From positions 24,405,001 through 24,469,000 of the forward strand of contig JBAIAC010000014.1 in assembly GCA_037349315.1 (NCBI GenBank): a stretch of DNA of 64,000 bases, given 5' to 3'. This stretch comes from Chelydra serpentina (Eukaryota > Chordata > Testudines > Chelydridae). The number at the start of each line of letters is the position of its first letter. The first letter of the stretch is position 1. The notes beneath the pieces are model-generated. The model did no database searches and was not told the origin of the DNA. It worked only from the letters and a program-made list of their open reading frames with translations. A program made the translations under genes and the position numbers. Below, piece after piece: positions 45,801-53,924 of this stretch.

Positions 45801-45963
45801 AGTGCACCACTCAGTGGATGCCCAGGACAGCAATCCGTACTCGGATGCTCTGACCGCCACTCAGGAAAAGCCCTGGGACAATTTGAATTCTTTTTCCTGT
45901 CTGGCCAGTTTGAATCTCATTTCCTGTTTGGACATTGTGGCAAGCTCAGCAGCACTGGCAACG

Positions 45964-46540
45964 ATGCAGAGCTCTCCAGCAGAGGTTACCATGCAATCCC
46001 AGAATAGAAAGAGGGCTCCAGCATGGACTGATCGGAAAGTCTTGGATGTGATCGCTGTGTGGGGAGATGAATCCGTCCTATCCGAGCTCCGATCCAAAAG
46101 ACGGAATGCAAAAATTTATGAAAAAATATCCAAGGCTATGATGGAGAGAGGATACAGCCGGGATGCAACGCAGTGCCGCGTGAAAATCAAGGAGCTGCGA
46201 CAGGCGTACCAGAAGACCAAATAGTCCAACGGACGCTCCGGATCGCAGCCACACACATGCCGTTTTTATGAGGCACTGCATGCTATGCTCGGTGGTGCTG
46301 CCACCACTACCCCACCAGTGTCCGTGGACTCCGACGACGGGGTCTTATCTACGGCCACGTCGTCGGAGGTTTTCGTGGACGGTGAAGATAAGGAAGGAGA
46401 GGAGGAGGACGAGGCAGTTGACAGCGCTTTCAATGCTGATTTCCCCGACAGCCAGGATCTATTCATCACCCTGACTGAGCTCCCCTACGAACCCTCCCAA
46501 GGCAGCATCCCTGATCAGGAACCAGGCAAAGGATCAGCAG
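45964..46540 (+). pseudogene. Harbinger Myb/SANT-like protein, exon 1 (one internal stop)
   Basis: The ATG at 45964 opens a protein with a trihelix Myb/SANT-like DNA-binding domain at about residues 18-87. 'APAWTD' and 'VLDVIAVWGDE' carry W21 and W33, followed by 'RRNAKIYEKISKAMMERG' and 'QCRVKIKELRQAYQKTK'. This is the accessory DNA-binding protein of Harbinger transposons, which carries the transposase to the nucleus and to the element ends. A TAG at 46222-46224 (codon 87) interrupts the frame. It then continues open with an acidic stretch ('GEDKEGEEEDEAVDSAF') to a donor GTCAGT at 46541. The reading frame upstream of 45964 is open but has no ATG. The exon ends after the first base of a codon, matching exon 2. 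One nonsense change is the only lesion visible here. Confidence 0.82.
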
Positions 46541-46652
46541 GTCAGTGTTTTAAACATTTATTTGGAATAGAATAGGCATGGTGTGTAAGCACTGTGTTTG
46601 TATTGCTTAATTGGCCTTAGGCGCTTCAGTTTTGAGTCGTTTTCCAGTGCAA

Positions 46653-46943
46653 CTACTCGAAAAGTCTGTCAATATGTATGGGGATAGAGGAGAAATCCCC
46701 ATCGGAGATCTCCGTGAAGCTCTCCTGGAGGTACAGTGAAAGCTTTTGTATCAGATTCCCAGGGAGAGCGGCCTTATTGTCTCCTCCATGGTAGGATACT
46801 TTCCCACGCCATGCAAGCTGCAGGCACTCTGGTATCATTGCCTTGCATAGCATGGCTGCATACGGCCCCGGGGTTTGCTGGCATTGACGCAGCATGCGGT
46901 CTTTCTCTGTCTCCGTAATCCTCATCAGAGTGATATCAGTCAT
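46653..46943 (-). CDS. Unexplained antisense open frame in the Myb intron
   Basis: An uninterrupted 96-codon frame with stop TAG at 46653; it stays open upstream to a TGA near 46987. The sequence has a normal, non-repetitive composition: 'ITETEKDRMLRQCQQTPGP', 'AMIPECLQLAWRGKVSYH' and 'LYLQESFTEISDGDF'. It mixes charged, aromatic and small residues, unlike chance AT-rich frames. It lies on the same strand as the transposase, more than 2 kb downstream of it, with an AG (CAAACCAG) just before GACACCATG that could be a splice acceptor. It may be a third product of the transposon or part of a captured exon. I do not recognise the family. The antisense plus-strand frame (46736-46918) looks like its shadow. 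Confidence 0.4.
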   Translation of the reverse strand: MTDITLMRITETEKDRMLRQCQQTPGPYAAMLCKAMIPECLQLAWRGKVSYHGGDNKAALPGNLIQKLSLYLQESFTEISDGDFSSIPIHIDRLFE

Positions 46944-47091
46944 GGTGTCCTGGTTTGAATGAGTGGTTTTTTTAGTATAGTGACTTCTTCATTTTCCCTT
47001 TAAAGAAAGACACCCGGCGGTTTCCATCCACGCGGGGGGGCGGGAGTTGGGAGGCGAACTATTGAAAGTTAGCGGTGCGCAGGCAGGGAGA

Positions 47092-47309
47092 GTTCCCGGG
47101 ACCGGCCACGCGGAGGAGGGGAAAGGGTAGGCGAGCCGTTCAAACAGAGCGGTTCGCGGGCACGTTCAGTTCCCGGGACCGGCCATGCGGAGGGGGGGAA
47201 AGGGTAGGCGAGCCGTTCAAACAGAGCGGTTCGCGGGCACGTACAGTTCCCGGGACCAGCCATGCGGAGGGGGAGAAAGGGTTGGCGAGCCGCTGTAGAT
47301 GAGCGGTTT
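47092..47309. repeat. 77-bp minisatellite, about 2.8 copies
   Basis: Units begin GTTCCCGGGACC at 47092, 47169 and 47246, spaced exactly 77 bp. The first two units are nearly identical over their whole length and the third decays after about 50 bp. GC and CpG rich. It sits in the intron of the Myb-like gene. Confidence 0.85.
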
Positions 47310-47631
47310 GGGCAGCAGCAGGAACTGGCCACCGCCAGGAACTGTGATTGAAACATGGGAGTAGAGCACTGCTGTGAAGTAAGCTCTCAGAAGTCCAAAG
47401 GCAACGGCCTACCATGGTCTCCAGAGAGCAGATTTCCAGTGTCCAGCAATGCTTGTGGGATCTGTACACCGGGACCCCAGGCACTCAGGATAAAGACATA
47501 ATATTCGACCTTGTAGTAAGTGGACATGTGATAGGTACTGTGCTTGGTCTTATTCACAGGGAAAGAGTATAGGCATTGTTCGGGAAAAAGTATCTTTCTG
47601 AGGAATTCACTCCCTTTCTCCCATCCCACAG

Positions 47632-48272
47632 CTGCGAGTGTCTCCCGCCCTACTCGTGGATCACCCTCCCAGAGGCTTGCGCTGATCAGGCAGCGCAAAA
47701 AGAGAACCCGGGATGACATGTTCTCAGAATTGATGGTCTGTTCCCGAAAGGAGGCGGCACAGCGGAGAGAGGACGTCTCAAGGTCCGAGCGAGCAGTCAG
47801 CGAACAGGAGCAGAGGGCTGAAGCTCGCGAGGACAGGTGGCGGCAGGAAGACCAGCAGGCGACTCAAACGCTGCTGGGACTAATGAGGGAGCAAACTGAC
47901 ACGCTCCGGCGCCTGGTAGACATTCTCCAGGACAGGAGACAGGAGGAAAGAGCACCTCTATATGTTATTTCCAACCGCCCTCCCCCGCCACAAAGTCCAA
48001 TCCCCCCCCCACACCCAAAGTCGCTAGAACGAGGGGAGGCAGGGGCCGTGGAAATAATCACTCCACCCCTGCAGACTGCTCCAGTAGCAGAAGGCTCTCA
48101 TTCCCAAAACTTTAGATGGGTCCTTTCCTTCCCTCCAGCTGCACCCCACAACAGTTCCCTGCCCAAGTTTCATCTAAAAAATATGCCCCCCTTAATAAAA
48201 ATGTTTGTTTTGTACAGTGCTGTTTCCCTGACTTTCTTTCACAGGACAGTTTGGTTTTGGGGGAGTGGGTAA
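47632..48272 (+). pseudogene. Harbinger Myb/SANT-like protein, exon 2
   Basis: The acceptor at 47631 leads into a frame continuous with exon 1. It starts 'ASVSRPTRGSPSQRL', then a basic 'RQRKKRTRDDMF' segment that could be a nuclear localisation signal. A long Arg/Glu/Gln-rich stretch follows ('EAAQRREDVSRSERAVSEQ' to 'RRLVDILQDRRQEERAP'), predicted as a coiled coil for dimer or transposase contact, and then a proline-rich tail. The frame runs on past AATAAA at 48194 to a stop at 48272. Coding through its own polyadenylation signal suggests the original stop has been bypassed by a small frameshift. The exact natural C-terminus is therefore unclear. Confidence 0.75.
48194..48199 (+). terminator. 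Polyadenylation signal of the Myb-like gene
   Basis: AATAAA followed by a T/G-rich stretch ('atgtttgttttgtacagtg') typical of a cleavage/polyadenylation site. A related second copy with AATAAA lies at 48907 and 48923. Confidence 0.6.
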
Positions 48273-48345
48273 GTGGGTTTGTAATTAGAGACGACAGGCG
48301 CCTGAACCAGGGTACAGACAGGGGAAAAGGTTCAACAGAAAGTCA

Positions 48346-48522
48346 TAGAATCTCAGGGTTGGAAGGGACCTTAGGAGGTCATCTAGTCCAACCCCCTGCT
48401 CAAAGCAGGACCAATCCCCAATTTTTGCCCCAGATGCCTAAATGGCCCCCTCAAGGATTGAACTCACAACCCTGGGTTTAGCAGGCCAATGCTCAAACCA
48501 CAGAGCTATCCCTCCCCCCCAC
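48346..48522 (-). mobile_element. Full tortoise Pol III/SINE inside the Harbinger element
   Basis: On the minus strand the SINE starts GGGGGGGAGGGATAGCTCTG with an A-box-like TAGCTCTGTGG and a B-box-like GAGTTCAATCC, a tRNA-derived promoter. It then passes to a CR1-like tail ('gttggactagatgacctcc', 'cttccaaccctgagattcta'). AAGTCA occurs on both sides (48340-48345 and 48523-48528) as a probable target duplication. The head-plus-CR1-tail design is diagnostic of the turtle SINE described in cryptodires. It is younger than the Harbinger insertion it interrupts. Confidence 0.88.
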
Positions 48523-49062
48523 AAGTCACACTCACATTGCATGCACTGGGCACACTTGTCATTCTGGGAGGGGGTTTTCATGTTCTCTATGGGGGGGCTC
48601 TGTGACTTTCTGGTGGGGGAGGGTGGCTGCAGATCTTTTGCGGCCGGTGATAGCCTGCATGACAGATCCATGCAGCAGGGGATCTGTGGCCGCAATCCAC
48701 GGCCAAAAAGTCACACAGGCCCCACCACACACAGTTGCGAATAGGAGGGGTTGCTGGCTCCCTTGAAACAAGCAGTCCAGCACTGCGGACTGCTCTGGGA
48801 GCAGGAGCATGTCATTCCCCGAGTTTGGAAGCGTACTTTCCAACACTCCACCCACTCCCCAACTGCGGTATGCATCCCAGGTTAAACCCTTAACCGAGAA
48901 ATCATTAATAAAGACGGTTTTAATAAACAATGTTTCCTTGATTATACTTTTAAAGCGTTGAATGAAGGGGGGGAAGGGGGTTGGTAATTGGAGAGGATAG
49001 GCAACAGAAACTGGGTAAAGAAACGGGGGCAGGTTCAGCTTCTGTTTAAACAAGCGTAACAG
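48523..49062. other. Non-coding middle part of the Harbinger element
   Basis: Lies between the ends of the two convergent genes. Segment 48900-49035 resembles 48190-48330: AATAAA, 'atgtttcct' or 'tgtttccctg', then 'gtaattagagacgacaggc' against 'gtaattggagaggataggc'. This indicates an old direct duplication of a gene 3' end. On the minus strand the frame stays open from the transposase stop to 48559. Confidence 0.5.
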
Positions 49063-50346
49063 TCACTGGTTACTCCGCTCGCTCTGGAAGGTAGCTTTCA
49101 AAGCTTCCCGGATGCGCAGCGCATCCCGCTGTGATCTTCTAATCGCCCTGGTGTCCGGCTGTGCGTAATCAGCAGCCAGGCGATTTGCCTCAACCTCCCA
49201 CCCCGCCATAAACGTCTCCCCCTTGCTCTCACAGAGATTGTGGAGCACACAGCACGCTGCAATCACAATGGGGATATTTGTTTGGCTGAGATCGGAGCGA
49301 GTAAGTAAGCTTCTCCAACGACCTTTCAGACGTCCAAAAGCACACTCCACCACCATTCTGCACTTGCTCAGCCGGTAGTTGAAGAGCTCCTTTTCAGTGT
49401 CCAGGGCTCCTGTGTATGGCTTCATGAGCCAGGGCATTAGCGGGTAGGCTGGGTCCCTGAGGATCACTATAGGCATCTCCACATCCCCAACAGTTATTTT
49501 GCGGTCCGGGAAATAAACACCCTCTTGCAGCCGTCTAAACAGACCAGAGTTTTTGAAAACACGGGCATCATGAACCTTGCCCGGCCATCCGACATTGATG
49601 TTGGTAAAACGTCCTTTGTGGTCCACTAGTGCTTGCGGCACCATAGAAAAATAGCCCTTTTGGTTAATGTACTGGCTGCCCTGGTGGTCCGGTCCCAGGA
49701 TAGGGATGTGTGTCCCATCAATAGCCTCGCCGCAGTTTGGGAATCCCATAGCAGAAAAGCCATCTATGATCACCTGCACGTCTCCAAAGGTCACTACCTT
49801 TGAGAGCAGCAGGTCAACAATTGCATGGGCTACCTGCATCACAGCAACCCCCACGGTAGACTTGCCCACTCCAAATTGATTCGCGACTGACTGGTAGCTG
49901 TCAGGAGTTGCAAGCTTCCACAGGGCTATGGCCACTCGCTTCTGGATAGTCAGGGCTGCTCGCATCCGGGTGTCTTTGTGCTTCAGGGCAGGGGACAGCA
50001 ACTCACAAAGTTCCAGGAAAGTGCCCTTACGCATCCGAAAGTTTCGCAGCCACTGTGATTCATCCTAGACCTGCAGCACTATGAGGTCCCACCAGTCAGT
50101 GCTTGTTTCCCTTGCCCAGAATTGCCGTTCCACAGGATCAACGTGCCCCATTGCCACCATGATTTCTACGGGCCGGGGTCCCGTGCTTTGCGAGAGGTCT
50201 GTGCCCCTCTCAGAGTTCATGTCCTCGCGGAGCTTCCGTTGCCTCCTCGCCCGATTTCTCTGCATCTGCCTCTGGAAAAGGTGCACGATAAGGCGCGAGG
50301 TGTTGACAACGGACAGAACAGCAGCGATAATCGCGGAGGGCTCCAT
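49063..50346 (-). pseudogene. PIF/Harbinger DDE transposase (one internal stop)
   Basis: A HARBI1-like transposase (DDE_Tnp_4 type) that cuts and integrates the element. The ATG is at 50346. The frame runs 426 codons to TGA at 49063-49065, broken only by TAG at 50065-50067, after which the next ATG is at 50032-50034. The N-terminal part (50068-50346) is basic ('FQRQMQRNRARRQRK'). Counting from the second ATG, a helix-turn-helix lies at about residues 42-65 ('YQSVANQFGVGKSTV'). The catalytic triad is D106 ('EAIDGTHIPI'), D194 ('ILRDPAYPL') and E230 ('VVECAFGRLKGRW'), with D-E spacing of 36. All three acidic residues are kept, but the residue before D194 is R where G is usual. Length is normal for the family. 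The gene converges on the Myb-like gene. Confidence 0.93.
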
Positions 50347-50724
50347 GCTTGCTGTCCTGTGGCGTCCGAGCTGTCAATCACCGGAAAAGGGTGCAAATTA
50401 ATTGCCCGCCGGCGCTTTCACGTAGGGAGGGCGGGAGTGTGGGTCGAATGACGACATTTACCTATAACCACCCTCGACACATTTTTGGCCCCAGAAGGCA
50501 CTGGGGGCTACACCCAGAATTCCAGTGGGCAGCGGGGACTGTGGGAACTGTGGGATAGCTACCCACAGTGCACCGCTTGCAATGTCGACGCTTGCCCCGT
50601 TACTGTGGACTCACAAATTCAATTTAATGTCCTTGCTGTGGATTCGCACGATTGACTTTGCAATATCGGTTTCACAAGTTCGGTTTAAGAAAAATCGAAC
50701 TAGTCTCATAGTGTAGACATACCC
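50347..50724 (-). promoter_or_regulatory. Right terminal and subterminal region of the Harbinger element
   Basis: Upstream region of the transposase gene and the right end of the element. It contains 'actgtgggatag' (inverse of the left subterminal word), 'gtcgac', 'atcgaac' and the terminal repeat. It should hold the transposase promoter; no TATA box is obvious. Confidence 0.6.
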
Positions 50725-50727
50725 TCA

Positions 50728-52047
50728 GTGGCAGAGTGCACAAGACTTGTCAGCTGGAAGCAACTGCAGTTGGTTGGAATTGGAGACTGAACCCAGATAT
50801 GAGTTGGGACTGGACACAGCTTGAAACAAAGACCTTTTCACAATGTTAAATTGATTATTACTATTTTTCAGATTGATTAAAGACATTCCACTAATTAGAA
50901 AGCCATATTTGATCTAACTGGCTGCAGAAGACACAGCAAAGAAAATCAGTCGGAATCAATTTGAACAAGTGTTACAACTGTATAGACAGTCTGTTGTGAA
51001 AGGACCCAATCACTAGGTCCGACGTTCTTCCAAGTCATCCGGGTCTGGATAGAGTTTAGTCACTGTTTCTAGCTCTGGGACTCGAGGGCATACTCCCAGG
51101 CTGAGACCTCTTGTCTGACACCCTTCTGTGGGACTTGGGGTGCCACTGCCCAGCCACTCTAGACCAGGGTTTCTCAATCCATGGATTGACATCCAAAATT
51201 GGGGTTGGGTAAACCTGAACAGCGCTGTGACCCCAATGCCTGGATCAGGGAACTGAGCAAGCCCCCTCGGACAGGAGCCAGGAGAGAATGGTTGGTGTCA
51301 TAATAAGTTCTGATCCCTGATGAACAACTCCCCACCATGCAGCTGGGTGACATCCCATATTCCATACCCCTGTCCAGCCCCCTAGTACACCCTGATGGAC
51401 CCCTCTCCCAGATCTGGGTGACTCCCCTTCTGTCATGCCACCCATATTGGCCCTACAGCCTCTCATCTCTTCCCCCACTGCATCCCCACCCTCTTCTGTC
51501 CCCCCTCCAATACTTTCCCCTATTCCCTACACTTATCCCCAGGACACCAAACCCTTCCACTCCTTTACCCTCTCCCCACTAAAGGCCATGTGTTGGGGTT
51601 GTTCCTCCCCCAGACCCCTCATCCCCATACCCTTCCCCCACAACCCTTCTGCACCCCCACAACTCTCTTCCAGCCCACTCAGAACCCCCATTACATTTGC
51701 AGGTCCCTGATCTTCCCACTTCCCCTCCAGTCCTTTAAATCACTCCCCTTACCCTCTGTCCCCCATGGGCCTGTGTGTTTTTAGGGGGTGTCTCAGTTCA
51801 CCACCCCTTCCCTTGATTGCCAGTGGGGACATCTGGCTGGAGTGTCTGAAATCTTAGCTCTGAGTCTCCCCACATCCTGAATCCCTGCAAGGGTTGGGGG
51901 GCACCAAGTCCAGATCATCTTGAGAGGAAGCTACTGTAAGTCCAAGGCTTGGCAGTGTTTCAGACTGGACAGAGTCAATGCTGCTGTCTCTTCTTGTAAG
52001 TTCTTCTTTCCTGGTACTATGGTCACCCCCCCACCCCCCCAGCACAG
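50728..52047. other. No gene seen; pyrimidine-rich tract 51400-51770
   Basis: A decayed hAT-like start ('ccagggtttctcaatccatg') lies near 51165. 51400-51770 is strongly C/T rich on the plus strand, which produces proline/serine-rich chance frames in several registers. No exon was recognised. Confidence 0.45.
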
Positions 52048-52155
52048 AGTCCCTTGAGGGGGCCATTTAGGGCTCTGGGGCAAAAAAATCTGTCAGGGGA
52101 CAGTACTTGGTCCTGCTAGTGAAGGCAGGGGACTAGACTCGATGACCCAGGAGAT
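52048..52155 (+). repeat. Tortoise-type SINE fragment
   Basis: 'ccttgagggggccatttagg' and 'ctctggggcaaaaa' then 'ggcaggggactagactcgat' match the middle and tail of the full SINE at 48346-48522, with divergence. The head is missing. Confidence 0.65.
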
Positions 52156-52218
52156 TGGCATGTCTCCAATTAAAAAAATAAATAGGGCCAGGGTCTCTGA
52201 GCTATGTTCTCAGACTCA

Positions 52219-52513
52219 GGCTAGGTCTACACTACCCCCCCCGTCGAACTAAGGTACGCAACTTCAGCTACGTGAATAACGTAGCTGAAGTCGAAGTACC
52301 TTAGTTCGAATGAAAAAGCACTTACCCGGGATCCACACGCGGCGCGCAGGCTCCCCCGTCGACTCCGCCTACTCCGTTCGTCGAGCTGGATTACCAGCGT
52401 CGACGACGGAGCACTTCCTGGTTCGATTTATCGCGTCTTGACAAGACGCGATAAATCGAACCCAGAACATCGATCGCGCGCCTCCGACGGGACGCGTAAG
52501 TATAGACCTACCC
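52219..52513. mobile_element. Harbinger-type palindromic MITE
   Basis: The left end GGCTAGGTCTACACTA and right end read inward GGGTAGGTCTATACTT share the GTCTACACT-type core with the 5.15-kb Harbinger element. TCA (52216-52218) and TAA (52514-52516) flank it, both fitting TNA though not identical. The interior is built of CpG-rich inverted repeats, including one near 52252-52310 and a perfect one at 52421-52461. Non-coding, 295 bp. Confidence 0.8.
52421..52461. repeat. Perfect 20-bp palindrome with one-base spacer
   Basis: GTTCGATTTATCGCGTCTTG (52421-52440) is followed by a single A and then its exact reverse complement (52442-52461). It can extrude as a cruciform or form a tight RNA hairpin. 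Confidence 0.9.
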
Positions 52514-52516
52514 TAA

Positions 52517-53020
52517 GAAGCTCTAGCACCACTAATCATATTTGTACCATCCCCCTGATTGGCTCCTCATCAAAAAACTCATTTACTTTGGCCCACCCCC
52601 AGGGACCAATATCCGCAGATTGGGGTCTTGATGTCTCTTAGTGTTAGTCTTCAACAAAGTTTCAAATACCTTTCCTTGGCAGGGCAGCCATCTGGAATGT
52701 AGTACGATGGATTATCTTTGAGCACATCCAAGCTTGTGTAGTCGAGTCACAGTGTCTAATATTTCCACATATGATACAAACGTGAGTCAAATTGTGAACT
52801 CTTACATAACCCACCATGTATCTAACATACCAAGAAAATATTCAATTTTAAACAAAATTTATTCTTGCATTTCTGGCAGTGCACCACAATAAAAACACAC
52901 AGGTTCGCACTACTGAGTGGGCCTTCCTGCTCAACATTTCCAAGAAATTTTAAACAAAAAGAAAACGTTTCTTTACAGTAACTATGGTTAGCTGAGACCA
53001 TTGCCCCTATGTATTATTCA
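52517..53020. other. No gene seen
   Basis: AT-rich spacer between the MITE and the next repeat. Confidence 0.4.
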
Positions 53021-53200
53021 TGGATGAAGTAATATCTTTTACTGGACCAACTTCTGCTGGTGAGAGAGACAGGCTTAGAGCTGTTCTTCAAGTCTGGGAA
53101 AAGTCCTCAGTGTCACAGTTAAATACAGATAAAGAGTTATCATATGTTGCAAGAGACCATTCAAGATGAAGGGGCAGTTAACGCCCTGTGCAGTTGTAGG
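53021..53200 (+). repeat. Diverged copy of the 5.79-kb repeat family
   Basis: 'gatgaagtaatatcttttac', 'tggaccaacttctgctggtg' and 'gagctgttcttcaagtctgg' follow the order of the copy at 5787-5960. No coding sequence. Confidence 0.6.
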
Positions 53201-53339
53201 AGAAAGGATGGTTAGTGGGTTACAGGTAGTTGTAATGAGCCATAAATCCAGTGTCTTTATGAAGTTCATGCTTTTTGGTGATTTTGGTTGTTTTCACGTT
53301 TGTAGGCTATGCAGTTGAGCTTTTGGGAACTGTCTAGAG

Positions 53340-53671
53340 CAGTGGTTCTCAAAGCCAGTCTGCCACTTGTTCAGGGAAAGCCCTGGGCGGGGCGGGCCAG
53401 CTTGTGTACCTGCTGCGTCTGCAGGTTCGGCCGATCACGGCTCCCACTGGCCACAGTTTGCCGCTCCAGGCCAACGGAGGCTGCGGGAAGCTGTGCGGGC
53501 CGAGGGATGTGCTGGACGCCCTTCCAGCAGCCCCCATTGGCCTGGAGCAGTGAACTGCGGCCAGTGGGAGCCGTGATCGGCCAAACCTGTGGATGCGGCA
53601 GGTACACAAAGCTGCCTGGCCCGCCCGGGGCTTTCTCTGAACAAGCAGCAGACCAGCTTTGAGAACCACTG
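53340..53671. mobile_element. GC-rich hAT MITE, perfect 8-bp duplication
   Basis: Terminal inverted repeats CAGTGGTTCTCAAAGC and GCTTTGAGAACCACTG are exact, and most of the element is one long imperfect palindrome ('gatcacggctcccactggcc' against 'ggccagtgggagccgtgatc'). GTCTAGAG flanks both ends (53332-53339 and 53672-53679). At 332 bp without coding capacity it depends on an hAT transposase elsewhere. Open frames on both strands are mirror images of the palindrome. Confidence 0.93.
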
Positions 53672-53924
53672 GTCTAGAGAAACATTGTGGGTCAGGATGA
53701 AAAAAGTTACCCCTCACAGTGCTGAATGGTTGGAGGCAAGGTTAACAAAATCATTCATGCCATCCCCTCTGCCTTAGCTCCTAGTGCTAAAGCCCAGACT
53801 CCTTAAGAGATTAGAATTCAGAGGGAGAGGGTGGGTAGTATGAATATGATGAAGCAACACCCAAAGAATTATACTTACAGATAAAGAACCTTTCTTTCCA
53901 CTTCAAGGTGACCTCTCCACATTC

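Larger units (their letters stand above)
46541..47631 (+). other. Intron of the Myb-like gene
   Basis: Donor AG|GTCAGT at 46541 and acceptor CCATCCCACAG ending at 47631, preceded by a pyrimidine-rich run (TTCACTCCCTTTCTCCC). Joining the two sides restores one codon (G plus CT) in the frame of both exons. The intron holds an antisense open frame (46653-46943) and a 77-bp minisatellite (47092-47309). Confidence 0.7.
45575..50724. mobile_element. 5.15-kb PIF/Harbinger DNA transposon, near intact
   Basis: The left terminus GGCCTGGTCTACACTA and right terminus read inward GGGTATGTCTACACTA match at 12 of 16 positions. TCA flanks both ends (45572-45574 and 50725-50727), fitting the TNA target of Harbinger elements. 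Subterminal regions share inverted words such as 'ctatcccacagt' (left about 45792, reversed at about 50549). Inside are two convergent genes typical of the superfamily: a Myb/SANT-like DNA-binding protein (plus strand, spliced) and a DDE transposase (minus strand). Each has one internal stop codon. A SINE inserted later at 48346-48522. GC and CpG content are well above the flanks. Confidence 0.93.

Noticed and set aside
47092..47309. Regularly spaced repeats considered as a CRISPR-like array
   Set aside because: Units are contiguous 77-bp tandem copies without unique spacers, in vertebrate DNA inside a transposon.
49667..50558. Plus-strand frames opposite the transposase
   Set aside because: Shadows of the minus-strand transposase gene; no domain of their own.
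53309..53717. Frames of 117 and 122 codons on opposite strands with similar sequences
   Set aside because: They are mirror translations of the palindromic hAT MITE at 53340-53671.
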